Source of the DNA: Medicago truncatula
Taxonomy: Eukaryota > Streptophyta > Magnoliopsida > Fabales > Fabaceae
Assembly (NCBI RefSeq): GCF_003473485.1
Contig: NC_053045.1
Coordinates: 58,384,494 to 58,448,493, forward strand
Direction of reading: 5' to 3'
Length of the DNA stretch: 64,000 bases
A program made the translations under genes and the position numbers. Below, piece by piece: positions 44,378 through 59,300 of this stretch. The notes below the pieces were generated by a model. It saw only the letters and a program-made list of their open reading frames with translations. It did no database searches and had not been told where the DNA came from. Every line of letters begins with the position of its first letter. Positions within the stretch are counted from its first letter, which is position 1.

Positions 44378-47300
44378 ATGGGAGCGCCAGAGAAATCTCA
44401 AACCAACGCTAGTTCCATGCAGGCAAGTTACTTTTATTCTAATTCCAAACCTTCAACCTTGCCCTAAGTTATAATTGATGCTTATTCTTACTATTCGATT
44501 TTGTTTCAAGTTCGAACTTCAATTTTGTTTGTTGAATGATTTTGATGTAGTTAATATTCATTAGGAGTTGTTTACTTTACTTTGACTTTCACATGTATAT
44601 TGTTATAGTTTGATTGCGTGGTTTGTTAAACTTGTGTGTGTAATTTCTATGTTTTCTATTCAGTGATGGAGGTCCCGCAAATATGTAGAATTGTGGAGGC
44701 AAATAATTTTATTCCACCTGAGAAAATTTGATGTATTTTGAAATGGATTGTGCGAAATTTTTTTGATAAAAAATGAACAAGCTCACATATTTATATGCTC
44801 ATTGTTTGAGATTGTCAATTTTACTCTCTGCCATTTGTATTGTAAGTTGTTTTCTTTGTTCGGCAAATTTAATACTATTTGCACCGTTTAGCATCGCTCT
44901 TTTGAAATTGTGATATCAAGTGTGCTTATTAATGTCAGTTCAAACTTTAGCAAGGGCTGCCAATTAGTTCAAACTTTGTGGTAGAGCTTACTAGGCAATA
45001 AGGGAATTCAGTTGCTCATACTTTAGTAAGGGCAGCCAATTATCGGGCCAGTCACCAGTTTTTTATTTTTATTTTTAATCTCAAACCAACGCTAGTTCCA
45101 TGCAGGCAAGTTACTTCTATTCTAATTCCAAACCTTCAACCTTGCCCTAATTTATAATTGATGCTTATTTTTACTATTCGATTTTGTTTCAAGTTCGAAC
45201 TTCAATTTTGTTTGTTGAATGATTTTGATGTAGTTAATATTCATTAGGAGTTGTTTATTTTACTTTGACTCTCACATGTATATTGTTATAGTTTGATTAC
45301 GTGGTTTGTTAAACTTTGTGTGTGTAATTTCTCTGTTTTCTATTCAGTGATGTTGGTCCCATAAATATGTAGAATCGTAGAGGCAAAATAATTTCATTCC
45401 ACCTGAGAAAATTTTATGTATTTTGAAATGGATTGTGCAAATTTTTTTTGACTAAAAATGAAGAAGCTCACATATTTATATGCTCATTGTTTCAGATTGT
45501 CAATTTTACCCTTTGCCATTTTTTATACCATAACATTGTCCATTTATTGTAAGTTGTTTTCTTTGTTCGGCAAATTTAATACTATTCGCACCGTTTAGCA
45601 TCGCTCTTTTGAAATTGTCTCAAGTGTGCTTATTAATGCCAGTTCAAACTTTAGTAAGGGCGGCCAATTAGTTCAAACTTTGTGGTAGAGCTTACTAGTC
45701 AGTAAGCGAATTCAGTTGCTCATACTTTAGCAAGGGCAGCCAATTATCGGGCTAGTAACCAGTTTTTTTTATTTTCCTTCCACTTGTATTGATGATATTC
45801 TTATTAATGAAATGAGTTGAGTTTGCTTTGCTTTTGTCAAAAAAAGAACCCGCTTAGATTTTGTGGTAATAAGTCAGTCACATATATAGTATTGTTCCCT
45901 CCATTCCCAGTAGCGGCACATGCACATACCCTTTAATAAGGGTACTTCCATCATTTGTTGCTTGGTATATGATAGGAATTAACTTAAAATTCAAGGACTA
46001 AGTCACTAGTACTTAACCAACTTCTGAATTATCAGGAAAAACCCAAGTCCCACATCGGATAGATAAGACTCTTGACAAGAGTTTATAAAGCGGAGGCACT
46101 CCTCACCTTATGAACCAGTTTTGTAAGGATGAGTATCATGAGTTAGGCCCCAAATTTCAACATGTGTTAATTGCAACATTCATAATGAGCCTGTTTGTTT
46201 CTTTAAAAGTTTGAGTGGCAATTGCGTTGGTATGCTTACGCCATAGAATCTAGGACATTGATAAACATGCTTATTGTTGTGGTAGATGTATTTGATTTTG
46301 TGGAAATTTTACCCCACATTCACTTCAAATATTGAACATTTAGTTTGTGAATTTTGGATAAACAGTCCGTTTGAGCTATAGATGAATTTCTCGATGACAT
46401 ATCCCAACACATCAATTCAATTTGGTTGGAAAATACTCGAGATTTGATCTCTTTTTGAAACTTTTATCTGTTACTGTTGATGTTTGGCATGCACCAGTTA
46501 TTGTTCAATTTATAGTCTTACCATACTGTAAGGCTTGGCGGTAACTTAATGTACACACCATTTTCTTTTCTTGTTTTGTGGCGAGTATCATGTTATATTT
46601 TGCGTTACTTGAACGATAGGATGTCTTATTTACTTATTGTCCTTAATTGACTGTTTTCCACTATATGGGCTACATTTGCCAACACTCTTAAGGATTAAAT
46701 TGTACTTTTTGCCTCATTTGTCACCACCTTTTTAACCGTCCTTACTTCTTGTATAGGCTGGTCATTTATTGTTTTTAACCATTTATCAGTAGTCAAAATT
46801 CACATACTGCAAATTAAGCGAATTACAATTCACCTTCACACCCATCACTATTGATCTTGGTGCGCGGATATGAATGGTGGGTGGTCCAAATCGATAAGCT
46901 TTGATTCCATAACAGGTTACCCCCATCACTATCGGGTTTGATGCGTGGACATAAATGGCGGGTGACCCGGATTGATAGGCTTTGATATCATATTGGGTTT
47001 TTATATTGAGCTTAACTCATCCTTACAAAGCTGGCTTGTAAGGTGAGGGGTATCCGTATCTCTCTATATAAATTCATTTCAGGCCTCATCTCTTTTCTAT
47101 GTGGGACTTGGTATCTATTCAATACTAAGCAATACTAAGCATTTGCACTAAAACATCCGTAAATATGTAATTACAAGTAAGGGTAGTAGTTATCCTATCT
47201 GGTGTCAGTATCCCCTCACTAGACAGGTTCTGTATGGTATTCATAACTGAAAGTGAAAGGACCAGAATAATTTTGTCTTGAGGATGCATGATAATTATGT

Positions 47301-50300
47301 AGTTCCGTTTCTCATTTTTTCCTGTTTATCAATTAACTTTTCTTTTTTCTGCTGTGTAAATTCTGTTTATTTTTCTTTTTGTATTTTTGTACCCTTGGTT
47401 TTGTTTCCACCTATGATATTGTAAGAGAAATTAGAAGTTAGGACATTCTTGTTCAATTTGGCTCATATAATCCTTTATCTTTTTCTCTTTTGTTTTTGTT
47501 TGCAACTGCTAGTTTCGTTGTCCTGTTCCTCTTAGTTGTTTTTTTGAAGTAAAAAGAAAAGATGGCTTAGCAAAGTCATCATGATTTAGATTTCAGCTGT
47601 CTTGACAAGAGTAAGCAGTTAGTCTGATCACATTCCCAATATTACAATTTTAGGTGTTTTGAATTTCTTACATGGAGTATGTTTTTATTGCTTCTATATT
47701 GATATTGTCAGTGTTTGATAGATATATGCGAATAAGTATTTTCTGTGGTTGAGAGGCTTATATATCAAAGAATACTGTTTACTTAGTCTCTCTTCTAATT
47801 GGATTTCAGCGTGTCAAGGTGTACCGTCTGAATGATGATGGAAAATGGGATGACCAGGGTACAGGGCATGTAACTATTGATTATTTGGAGGTTTGTAAAT
47901 CTTTTTTAGCGTACTTTCATATGTGACATAATGACTTAGTTAATCAGTTTATGATGGAACCCACAAAATACAGTGATGCCATTTGATTTATTTAGCAGAG
48001 AACAGTTTCTATGGTTGTAGTTTTCATCTGTTCCTAACATGAGTACTTAATGTATACGCTTGGCTTTCCCTTTGGAAGTGTTTGTTTCAAGGTGTAAAAT
48101 CATTTGTAGTTATAGTTCACAGTGTTTAGTAAGTACTTAGTAATCCCAGGAATATTAATTTAATTTTAAAAGGGTTAATTAAATTTTTAGTCCTTACAAA
48201 TATTCACAGTTTTATTTTTAGTCCCTACAAAATAAAATCACACTTTTTAGTCCCTGTGACATTTTCCTTAAGCATTTTAGGGACCAAAACTGTTGATAAT
48301 TTTTTTTTACAGGGATTAAAAAGTGCTGATGGAAAAATTTATAGGGACTAAAAATGCTAACGGAAACTTTTATAGGGACTAAAGTGTGATTTTATTTTGT
48401 AGGGACTAAAAACAAAACTGTGAATATTTATAGGGACTAAAAACTTAATTAACCCATTTTAAAATATACAAAGTACAAAATACAAAAATTGTGGTAGAAT
48501 GAGGTAGGACTGGGAAGTTGTAATGGTTTAATTACAAAGTATATTTTATTCTCATGGGAATGTAAGATTCTCATCCTTTAACATGGGAGTAAAAATGAGA
48601 AAAACATGGGTAAATAACATTTTTGGTAGTCTGATGTAAAAAAACATTTTTGGTAGTGTGATGTAAAAAAACATTTTTGGGAGTCAATAATGCCTATGAA
48701 GCACATATAATCTTCGGATTAGGCGTGTCCGGTGTTGTACACACATTGGTATCCAACACACATATGACACCCGTACGGCACGTGTCGGACGACTCATTCA
48801 CATACAATCATCTTAATCTTTTATTACATTCCACAAGCATGAATACTAGCGTATCTTGTTTTATTTTCTTTTTGTAATTAAGAAAATTGCTCAATTTAGA
48901 TGTATATATAAATTTTCGTTCTCAATTTAGATTGAGATATTTTACAAATGATGTTCTTATTTTTATTTTATTAAGTTATACTTATAATATATATGTATAC
49001 ACACATATGATTGGTGTCGGCGTCCTATGTTTTTTACACTAGCAGTGTCGAAGTGTCCGTGTCAGAGTCCGTGCTTCATAGACTCGACGAGTTTTTTTAT
49101 AATATGTTACGTTACATGTGTGTTCATTTTAAGTCTCTAATAAGATGATTTGAGACTCTTAAAGTGTTAATTTCTTTTAACTTGTCGCCTTGTTAGCAAG
49201 TAAAATTAACATAGACTTTAGAAAATGAAAATAGATAATGTATTTACAAAGTAAATGGGGCCTTACATTCTTTATCTCAATTTTATAAGAATAGTTTTAC
49301 ATGTCTGGAAAAAACACACTACAATGTTTGTTTCTGTGCATGTTTGTATTGAAAACAGAAAAGGAAAATTGAAAGAGAAGAAATATTGTTTCTGATGTTG
49401 TATTTAATATTCTTCACTTGGTTACAATAGAGGCTCTTGCTTATATATAGGCAAGAGGCTTATAGCAGAGCAGCTGATGTATAACAGCTGTGAAAAGCTA
49501 ACTAAGAGCTGTAACATATAACAGCTGTGAAAAGCTAATTAAGAGCTGGAAAATTAACTATTGTTACTAAAACTCTAATAGTTTGGAATCCATTTCGTGA
49601 GAGGAAAAAGTGTTTCAAGAAACGTAAAATTGATTTTGACATGATTGAGTAGCTGGTTTTTATTTTTCAAATGGACAACCTTGAGATTTCCTGCATTCAA
49701 ACTATATAAAATATCATATATTAATGCAGCGATCAGAGGATCTGGGCTTATTTGTTTATGACGAAGAAGACAACGAGACCATACTTTTGCATCGCATCAG
49801 TGCTGATGATATTTATAGGAAGCAAGAAGGTAATTTGCTACTTTATATGCTCTCTCTCTCTTACACACACACACCAATAATGCCTATTGCAATTCATTTA
49901 TGCATGTGTACATTTATACTTCATTGCATTTATCTGTTATTGGATGCTTTTGCTCTTCAGATTCAATTATCTCATGGAGAGATCCCGAATATGCCACAGA
50001 ATTGGCACTCAGCTTTCAAGAGCCTAGCGGATGCTCTTACATATGGTAACAGAGTAACTGGTGATTTTAACCTTTTTTCTTTGGGTTTTGTTTGTCACTG
50101 CTGTGGGTTGAGCTTACTTACTATGCTTGTTTCATTCAGGGACCATATTTGCAATGTGCAGAGGAATATGCAATTCAATACTTTAAATAGTAAGTGATGT
50201 AGATTTGTAATTTCATTACTAGCTCTGTTGGTAGGATGTGCTCGTGTGTCTGTCTTCCGAAAAGAACTATTTTATGTTACATATTTTTTGGTATTGCTGC

Positions 50301-53300
50301 TTCTTCGACCAAAAAAGTTATGTTGAAGAATTTACCATTGTTCCTATAGTGTTTTACTGTTGGTTTTGCTTTATTTGCCAAATCAGATTATTTACTATTT
50401 ATAGCCTATATCTAACTGTAGTGACTGTAATTTTCTGTTGTTTATCAGATGAGTCATTTCAGAGCACCAACAGTGAGTTAAGGGAGTTGCCTGCTGTTGA
50501 ACTAACAACACTCCCATTGATTCTTAAGGTTTGGGCTTTGTTTTATTCTCCTTGTTTATTTTTGTGGATTTTTAATACTAAATGTCATGTCCATCACATC
50601 TCTCTTCAATTTGTCTTTTCATTACCAACAATTATTTTAGTCAAGATTGGCTTTGTTTGCTTTTAGCCTACCATACATGAAATCTGAAGCAACATTGGGA
50701 ATTCCGTTGATTTATGACCTGTTTGTTTTGCTAAACTATATCTTATCTCATCGTGTTTCTTGAATAAATCTTTGAAAACTGGAAACAAAGGGAAAACAAG
50801 GTGGTATTTTTCTAATTAAGAGTTCAATTGATTTAGAGTCTATTTGGTTGGAGAAACCATTTCTTATTTCTTGCATAGATATTTGAAAATTGGGAAACTT
50901 AAGTGAAAACAAATGGTGGTTTCATTAATGAAGATAGAAACAGAAAACATTATGATGTTTTCCCAAACCAAACAAGCCCTTAGTTTCTTAAGTTCCCAAA
51001 GAGACTTGATTTCTCGACCAACATTTTCTTATAGCAGCAATATCTCCATGCCCTCCGTCCCTCCTATTACAATCCATCAACTTGGTCTGTAATGCATGCT
51101 TCAGAAACTCAGAAAACTATCTCTATCAGAGTTTCAGAAACTCAGAAAACTGAAGGGAGAAATAGATCTGAATAAATATTAATTATTAAATTTAAAAAAC
51201 TATCTTTATCGAAGTTTCGGAAACTCTGAAAACTGAAGCGAGGAATAGATCTGAATATTTGTGCCCTGACATTATGAAATGAAAATTATATATAGCTCTG
51301 TTGTCAATAGCGTCCGCTCCCGGCGCTATCGCGGCCAAAATCAAGGTACCACGTCACAACGCCACCGAGTCACGCGTTTGTGAAATGCGGGTTTCGCGGC
51401 CGCGTTTCTGTGAGGCGGAGCGGGTCAAAGCGTCCGCTTTCTCCAAGTTTTGGTGTTTGAAGGTTGTTTCCGGCGAGTTTTGGTATTTTCGAGGTTGTTT
51501 TGCGGCGAGTTGGAGGAGAGAGAGAGACAAGAGGAAGAAGATGCAGTTTTTTGTTTATTATTTTGAAAAAAGACACGTTTTAGCACATGAATGGCTGAAG
51601 AGAGCAGCTGTAACCCACCTTTTGTTTATCTCTTTAGTTTTATTTTTGACTCCCTATTTGAAAAAACACACGTTTTAGCATGTGAGTGGCTGGACAGAGG
51701 ACAGCTGTAACCCACTAGCCACTACTCTACTCCCTGTTTGTCTTTTGAGAAGGCACCACTCCCTATTAAATATTAATTTAATTACTAATGTGATTTAAAA
51801 AAGTCATACTCATATAATAATAATTTGTTTTACTAAATTAATAGTAATAAAACTTTTTTTAAAGGAATAGTAAATAATACATAGTATAGTATATTGTTTT
51901 TAAATTATGGCATGATATATTACCTTTGTCTTTATCAAAAAAATATAGTATATTTATTAAATTATTAAGTATATACAATTAATTTGTTTCTTAACTATAT
52001 TGTTTAAGGTATTTTAGTATTTTTTTTTTAGCATTATGGTATTTAAGTATAATGTTTAAGCATGTTATTTAAGGTATTTTAATATTTCTTTTTGAACAAT
52101 ATGATATTTTAAAATTAAAAGTATTTAAGTATAATAGTATTTAATACTAAAAACAATTAATAATCTTTAATCTTTCATTTATACTAATACTAAATACATT
52201 TTTTTTCCATATTTTAGTAGTCCTTTATTAATAATATAATTTTTAGTTTTAGTGTCCGCGTCATGTAATAGCGCCCGCGTCGCGCCGCGGTGGCCGCGAC
52301 ACGTTTCCGCTTTGACAACAGAGATATATAGTACATGTATATATAGTGACACTGTTCGATGAAGGCAGTTACCGGCAGCTGCAAGCATGCAACTGCTTCT
52401 AATTGAATTATAACCGGCCTTACAAACTGTGAGCTAAGCAAAGCTATAGTGCTCAGCTTTGTGTGAGACATACGAAAGGGATTACACACTTCTATCAATC
52501 TCAAAGATGAGCTCTGCTTTATATGTGTTTGTTTACTTTCTAGAATACATTGTTTCTAATCCTACTAAAAGGGTCATCTTAACCTGAGTTACTGAAACAT
52601 GTTCCTCTGACCCACGATTGAAAACACTCCATTTTCCCAACCCTAGAGTGTGGTCGCGAGTTCTACCACTGGAAACAGAATCGCAGAATCCATTCAAAGA
52701 TTGTGGATTTTACGATTAACAGAATTGATTATACACGATTTCACTAAATTACAATTCTGGGCGTAGTCGTGATCCTTCAGGGCTACGATAATCGTACAGT
52801 CGTACGATCATACAATTAAAATCCCGATTTTGACTACCATGACTTCTATAGTATGGTGTTATCAAAAAGGTTTGTTGGTGACTCTGCACAGGGATTTTAA
52901 CACCATGCTGTTGCTTCTGAGATACTGATTTTCTCTTCATTCTTATCCAATAATAATCATAGTCTTTGTACTGTTGATTGTAATACAGCAGCCAGGGAGT
53001 GATTTTAATTTGAATACCGTGCTCCTTATTTAAGATTTTTTTTGTGCAAGTAACAATTTGCTTTTATCAATGAAACTTCAATTTCATTTTGATCATTTTT
53101 GGTTTTGTTTGCAGACCGTTGTTGACAGCAGCATTTCAGATCAAATACGACTAACAGAGCTACTATCAAGTAATGTAAGCTGCCGTTAACTTTGGGTATT
53201 TGTGCATACGTCTTTATACCTTTCACTGCATAATTTGTTGTTGCCTCACTGTTGCTATATATTTGTTAGTCATTTAAGTTTATATTTTTTGATTGCAAAC

Positions 53301-56300
53301 CTTCCCCTGTTATAGTAATGATGGCAATATTTGTTAACATTCTTTGCTCTTGAGTATGCTATGCTATAGTGATTCATATGGTAAACTAGGATATGACTTT
53401 TTTCATCTCAGTTTCTCGTGTATTGGCAAACTCACTCTCTGTTCTTTGCATGGAGGGCATTAAATGCATGCAGTAAAGTTTTCAGTTATCTTTGTATGAT
53501 GGTATTGTATGCAAGTGATCTAAGGCTAAAGAGTTCCAGATTTCTTTGTATAAGATGTTGATTTTTGATTTTGTGCTGTAAGAAATTCTTATCTACAAAT
53601 AATTACGGATGAAGTTGTTACCTGTTATCATAGAAAATATAAGGTGTTAGGAAAAGAATCATATTTCCTGAAGATGTTGTGTCTGGTCATGCCACGGCTT
53701 TATATGGCATAGCACTTGGGGCATATGGCATTATAAGCCTGAAGCCTTACTGTGGATTGCTAATGTCTATTGTATGTGCATCATACGTTTGGTTACATAG
53801 TGCTTTGTGTTTTCTTTTTTGTCTGTGTTTTAAAGTCTATATCACATCAATCATCTGTATGACTATGCATAATAGGTACTCTCTGTGTATATATATTTTA
53901 ATATTCATCCTTTTTCGTCTGTGTTTTATATTGTAGCAAGAATTTTTTCGAAAGCTGATGGGGTTATTTAGAGTCTGTGAAGACTTGGAAAACATGGATG
54001 GCCTTCACATGATTTTCAAAATCGTCAAAGGGATCAGTCAGTATTAATTTTTGCATGATATTAATTTTGAATCCCATTTTATCGTTATCGTTTTTATTTA
54101 TTCCTGTAATCTGTACTCTTGCAGTTTTACTTAATAGTCCAACAATTCTTGAGAGAATTTTTAAGGAAGAGTTTATAGTGGACATCATCGGTGCCCTTGA
54201 GTGTAAGTGCATTCTTCCGAAATTAATTTCCCAATGAGTTATACTTTTTCTCATTCAGTGATCATCCATGATAATATATTTCTGTTCTCTGCCTGTTTTT
54301 CTTTTAAATTTAAAATATATCTTTATTGTGTTATAACAGTCCTTAACTGCTCATAGTGGTTTCAGTTAAGGTGATATCACTGATTTAGATGGTTTCATTT
54401 TAATGTCTTCATTCTTTTTCCGCTTCTTATTTGGATTGCTGAACCGCCTGTTTTAGCAATATGCAGATGATCCGGACATTACTTGTGTTCAGCATCATCG
54501 TAAATTCTTAAAGGACCATGTTGTTTTTAAGGAGGTATTTATCACTCTATGTTCCATTTATCACTCTGTGTGTAGATCTAAAGATGTGGAAGATTTTTTT
54601 ACCTTATTTGTATATTGTCTATTTTCTCTTGTAGGCTATACCTATAAAAGATCCCAATGCACTAGCGAAGATACATCAGACATATAGAGTTGGTTATTTG
54701 AAGGTTTGACTCCTTTTTGAGACTTCGATTGCTGACCCCTTTTCTTCAATGTGAACTAACTTTCTTTTCTCATTTTCAGGATGTTGTTTTGGCCAGAGTC
54801 TTAGATGACGCTACTTGTGCAACCGTTAACTCCATAATACATGCAAACAATGCCTTTGTAAGCTATGATTATCAGATAAAGAAATTACATCATTTAATTT
54901 AGTTTTGTCTTTTATTGTTGAGTGATCTGTTTTTTTTTTCCTTCCCTTTTCTAGGTTATTGCTATGTTGAAGGATGACAATACATTTATCCAGGAGTTGT
55001 TTGCTAGGTTAAAATCTCCCACAACCTCTCAAGAATCAAAAAAGAACTTGGTAGGTTTTGATACAATATCATATCATTTGCTTCCGTCTATAATTGGAGT
55101 TTCCTTTATTTGGGCGATTATTGGTTAATATATCATAAAGGAAGAAAATGTGATGGTTATTGGTTAAGTCTAATAGTTTAAAATTGAATGCAACCCTTAT
55201 AGTTATTTTGTTGGAAATTTGTAATGCATAAATTTATGATGTTAAATAAGTAATTAAATGACAATTTTTTAAATTTATGAGGTTAAATAGTAATAAATGA
55301 CAAATTTTTAAAAACAGAACCAACGCCAATCCCCCCTTCTCTCTCAATCTCTTGGGGGTGTTTGTTTCGGAGATTCCAAACTTAGTCCTGGGAATATTAG
55401 ATGGAAATAAAATAACATCCATGTTTGTTATACAGGAATAAATAATTATTCACAAGAATTAACTATACCCAGGAACTTTTTATTCCCGCAAAGTTAGGCT
55501 TTCATTCCCCCCTCAATAGCGTGGGAACCTTTCATTCCCAAGTGGAGAAGTGGGTGGTTACAGTTACTATTCTGCGTAAAATACAACTGCATCCCTCAAC
55601 TTCTTACTGAGTACATTTTCTTTCATTGGTTTGTTTTTTCATGTGTTGGTTTTTATTTGTGAAGCTGGGATTTCATTCCAAAAAATATGTTAATTGTATT
55701 TTGGTACACTAGCTCCGATTCATGAAAGTAATAAACTTTTCCACTAGATTTTTCACCAAACAAAACTTTTGTGCTAGATAGATTTGCATCAAACCATGCA
55801 TTTTGATTTTTTTATTTATTTTCAGCAACAATAAATGATTTATTTTTATTTATTGTTTGATAGATCATAGAGATAACAAATTGTTATCCTATAATATTTT
55901 TTCAATCAATTATTGTAAGTGCAGCTTTGCAGCTGTGTACATTTTTGTGTGTCGGTTGCATATACTAGTATGAATATTTTAAGAATTTTGATATTTATTT
56001 CAAGGATTGTATGACGTGATCCAAAACATATTTTGTTTATTTCCAGGAATTTTAGAAAAATATTCCCAGGAGTTTAAAAACATATTTTGTTTTTTGAAAG
56101 ATTCCATAGAAGTAAATTCCTATCATTACATTCCTAGAAAGGTATTCCCGTGAATAGTATTTGCATCCATGAAAAAAATACCTCATTGCCAATTTGCTGG
56201 CTAGCAAAAAGTATGTAAGGGGGATTGAGTTCTACTCACACTCTCTTCTCCTGAATACTCCCTCAGTTTCAAAACGAGTGTTGTCTAAGGTTTTTATACA

Positions 56301-59300
56301 CAACTTAAAAAATCCAAGGAAGTTGTCAAAAGACATGGCACTTTTACTAAACTAACCTTATTAACTATTGATGAGTTTCTCACCATCATAAGTGCAATGT
56401 GAAATAGAATGCTTTGGAAGTAGTGTACATAAGTAATAATTAGATGACACAATTGAAACAAATAATTAATTCTACATTGAAAAGTGACATTCATTTTGAA
56501 ACACATTTTCTTTGCTAAAGTGACATTCATTTTGAAACAGAGGGAATAGCAATTCTTGAATCCTCAAATTTGGGGAACATAGTATCCTAATTCCTACAAG
56601 TTCCCCTTTCATCCTGCTGCATAGGACTAAGAGATAGCTTATTAGGATTTTATTACCTCTCTTAGTCAAATTTTATCAGATGCAACAGTTTGAGGATACT
56701 ATGATCAATAGATCATAGTTTCCAAATGATTCATGGCTATAAAACTGTCATGTAATGAGGCTTCATGTTAGTGTGTTACTTCCTATCTTGTATTTTTATA
56801 ATGGATAGATGTTAATGCTGCCTTGTTAGATGCTCATGAATCATGATTTTCCTCGGATTCTTATTTTAAACATAGTTTGCCTCTTATGTTGGATGGACAG
56901 GTCCATTTCTTGTATGAGTTTTGTAGTGTAAGCAAGAGCTTGCAGATGGTCCAGCAGCTTCGGCTATTTAGGTAAGTTACATTGATATCATGACACAACC
57001 TGTTCTGCTGCTTGTCTTCCTTTTTAAATTTAAACATTAGTTACTGTTGTTCAATTGATTGTCTATTTTCTAAAAAACTCTTCCTTGCTTATTTTCCATA
57101 CTTTGTTTTGGGGATTTATGGTAGCCTTCAGTGGAGCCAGTTCTCCTTGGTCTGTTATTAATTTCCTATGTGAGATCACATGGATCTAATTAGAGATTTT
57201 TGACCAAGTCTTGCTGGAAATTTCATTTTGTTAAATTTTGTGTGCAACATGTTACTTAACATACTTACGAAATAGCTAGTTTGTACTCTGCAATTAACAT
57301 ACAACAGTTGACAGAGGAATCTTTTGATATATAATTGCGAAAAGTTATGTCTGTAGTAGCTGCTTTTGAATGGAACTGGTATAAGTTACCTCTAACAACA
57401 CACTTTTGATTCGGAACATTGATACCTAATTCATTCCCATCACTTTGTTTTACCATTCATTCTACATTTTGGGTGTCTGTTGAATCCCATTGTTTTGTAG
57501 CTTCATATTTTTTATGTTTGTAGGGATCTGACAAATGAAGGCATCTTTGACATTGTCAGTGAAGTTTTGCAAAGTCAAGACAAGAAACTTGTGCTAACTG
57601 GGTATTGATTCTTCCTTTCTCAGTTGTCTATATAAAATTTAGTTGACTGTTCTGTTTGTACACTCGTTTATGATTAATTTCTAATAGGAAATCATTGTGA
57701 TGGTTGCAGAACAGACATCCTCCTTCTTTTTATGAATCAGGATCCTAATCTTCTGCGGTCATATGTTGTTCGGCAGGAAGGAATTGCTCTTCTAGGACTC
57801 TTGGTATGCTTTTTGTATGTAAATAGGATCATATCCCACTTTTTTATATGTAAATGGGGTCATATTCGTTTTTGGATGACTTGCAGTGTAAATAATTTAC
57901 AGAAATCAAATAATCTACTAGCTAAGCCTACATGTGTGTATGTGAGTGTATGGTGTATGCTCCCTCTTCTATGTTGTGTTCGACAGTAATTTAGTTTTGA
58001 AAGTTTGGTTATATACATTATTTTTAAGTGGAAACTTGAGCCAAAATTCAGTTAATAATTTTTGTTTTGGGTTTTGCTGAACAAAGTGTTTGTTAGCTTA
58101 CTCAGAATTGCCATTGTATTTTAGCTTATTCATAGGATGCTTCAAAATTTAATAATAGTACCAGGTGCAGATCCTTTGGGCAGTCCCAATTCTAACCGAA
58201 AATCTGAAGATTATTTGGAGACAAATAAGTTTGAGGTTTGCACTTATGATGCGTATAGACAGTGTAGTCTTGCTAAAAACCATGAGGCCATGCAGAAGAT
58301 TTGACCATCTGCATATCCAGCTGGGTTTATGTAAAGAAAACTCTCGCTATTAGGGGCAGACTGATCCAAGTGTAGTTGCAGAAGTCAGATCTACACTGAT
58401 TTGTTACAACTGATAATTATAACCATGCCTAACTGAATCGAACATATTAACTAGCTGTTACACTAATAGACATATGTAGCAGTATACTCTAAATTCAACT
58501 TATATTAGTTGATCTGTTATGTATCTAATGGTTTTTGGAAGGCTAGTCCTTCATGTAATTATTGGGCATGCTATCATGTACAGGTTAAGGGAATGGTAAC
58601 AGACTTTGGAGAGAGCATGCACTGCCAGTTTCTTGAGATTCTTCGTATTCTATTGGACTCGAGCACATTGTCTGGACCACAGGTATCTTTCTCTGTATTT
58701 TCTTGGACCTGTTATCTCAAACCTTGATCGATAATTTATTGACTTCAGTTTTATTTCTGGATATTAGTTGTTTTGCATTTTCTTTATTTCATAATGGCTG
58801 CATTTAGTTTTAAATTGTAACATGTCTTTATGACATAATTTATATTGAACCTTTTGTTGGCATTATTCTGTCTATATTGGATGTTGCAGTCAGCTATCTT
58901 GGGTTTTGATTTGGTTAAGGGGAGGGGTTGTTCGTCTCATTTTGCAAGTTTGTCATAGTTTTGCATTTGTGATGGATTGGCTATTTAACTTGAGTTTCAG
59001 GGGTTTTATAGTGAACTCTATTTACCAATTGTTGAAAAAGTTTGGCCGTGGTCAACAAATTTAAGTTTGTTTGTGCAGGTGTAATATTTGAATGTTATGT
59101 ATTTGCTGATTTGTTGGAAAAAGTTGTCAGTTTAAGTGTCACATAAGATGGGAGTCTTTTTTCTATGTTTGTTTCATTGACTGCTTTAGTTTTATCCGAC
59201 AGAGGGACGCTATCATTGACATCTTCTTTGAGAAGCATTTGGGTCATTTGATTGAGGTTATAACAGCGTCATGTCCTTCAGAAAATACTGCCGGTGCTAG

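Noticed and set aside
51301..51678. 125-codon ORF in PP4R3 intron 6
   Set aside because: It begins at the TIR of a hAT-like element and has no transposase or other recognised motif; the open frame follows from the GC-rich end.
58165..58353. 62-codon ORF in PP4R3 intron 16
   Set aside because: It has no recognisable motif and lies in an intron well supported by flanking exons. It could be a decayed TE piece, but nothing supports a gene.
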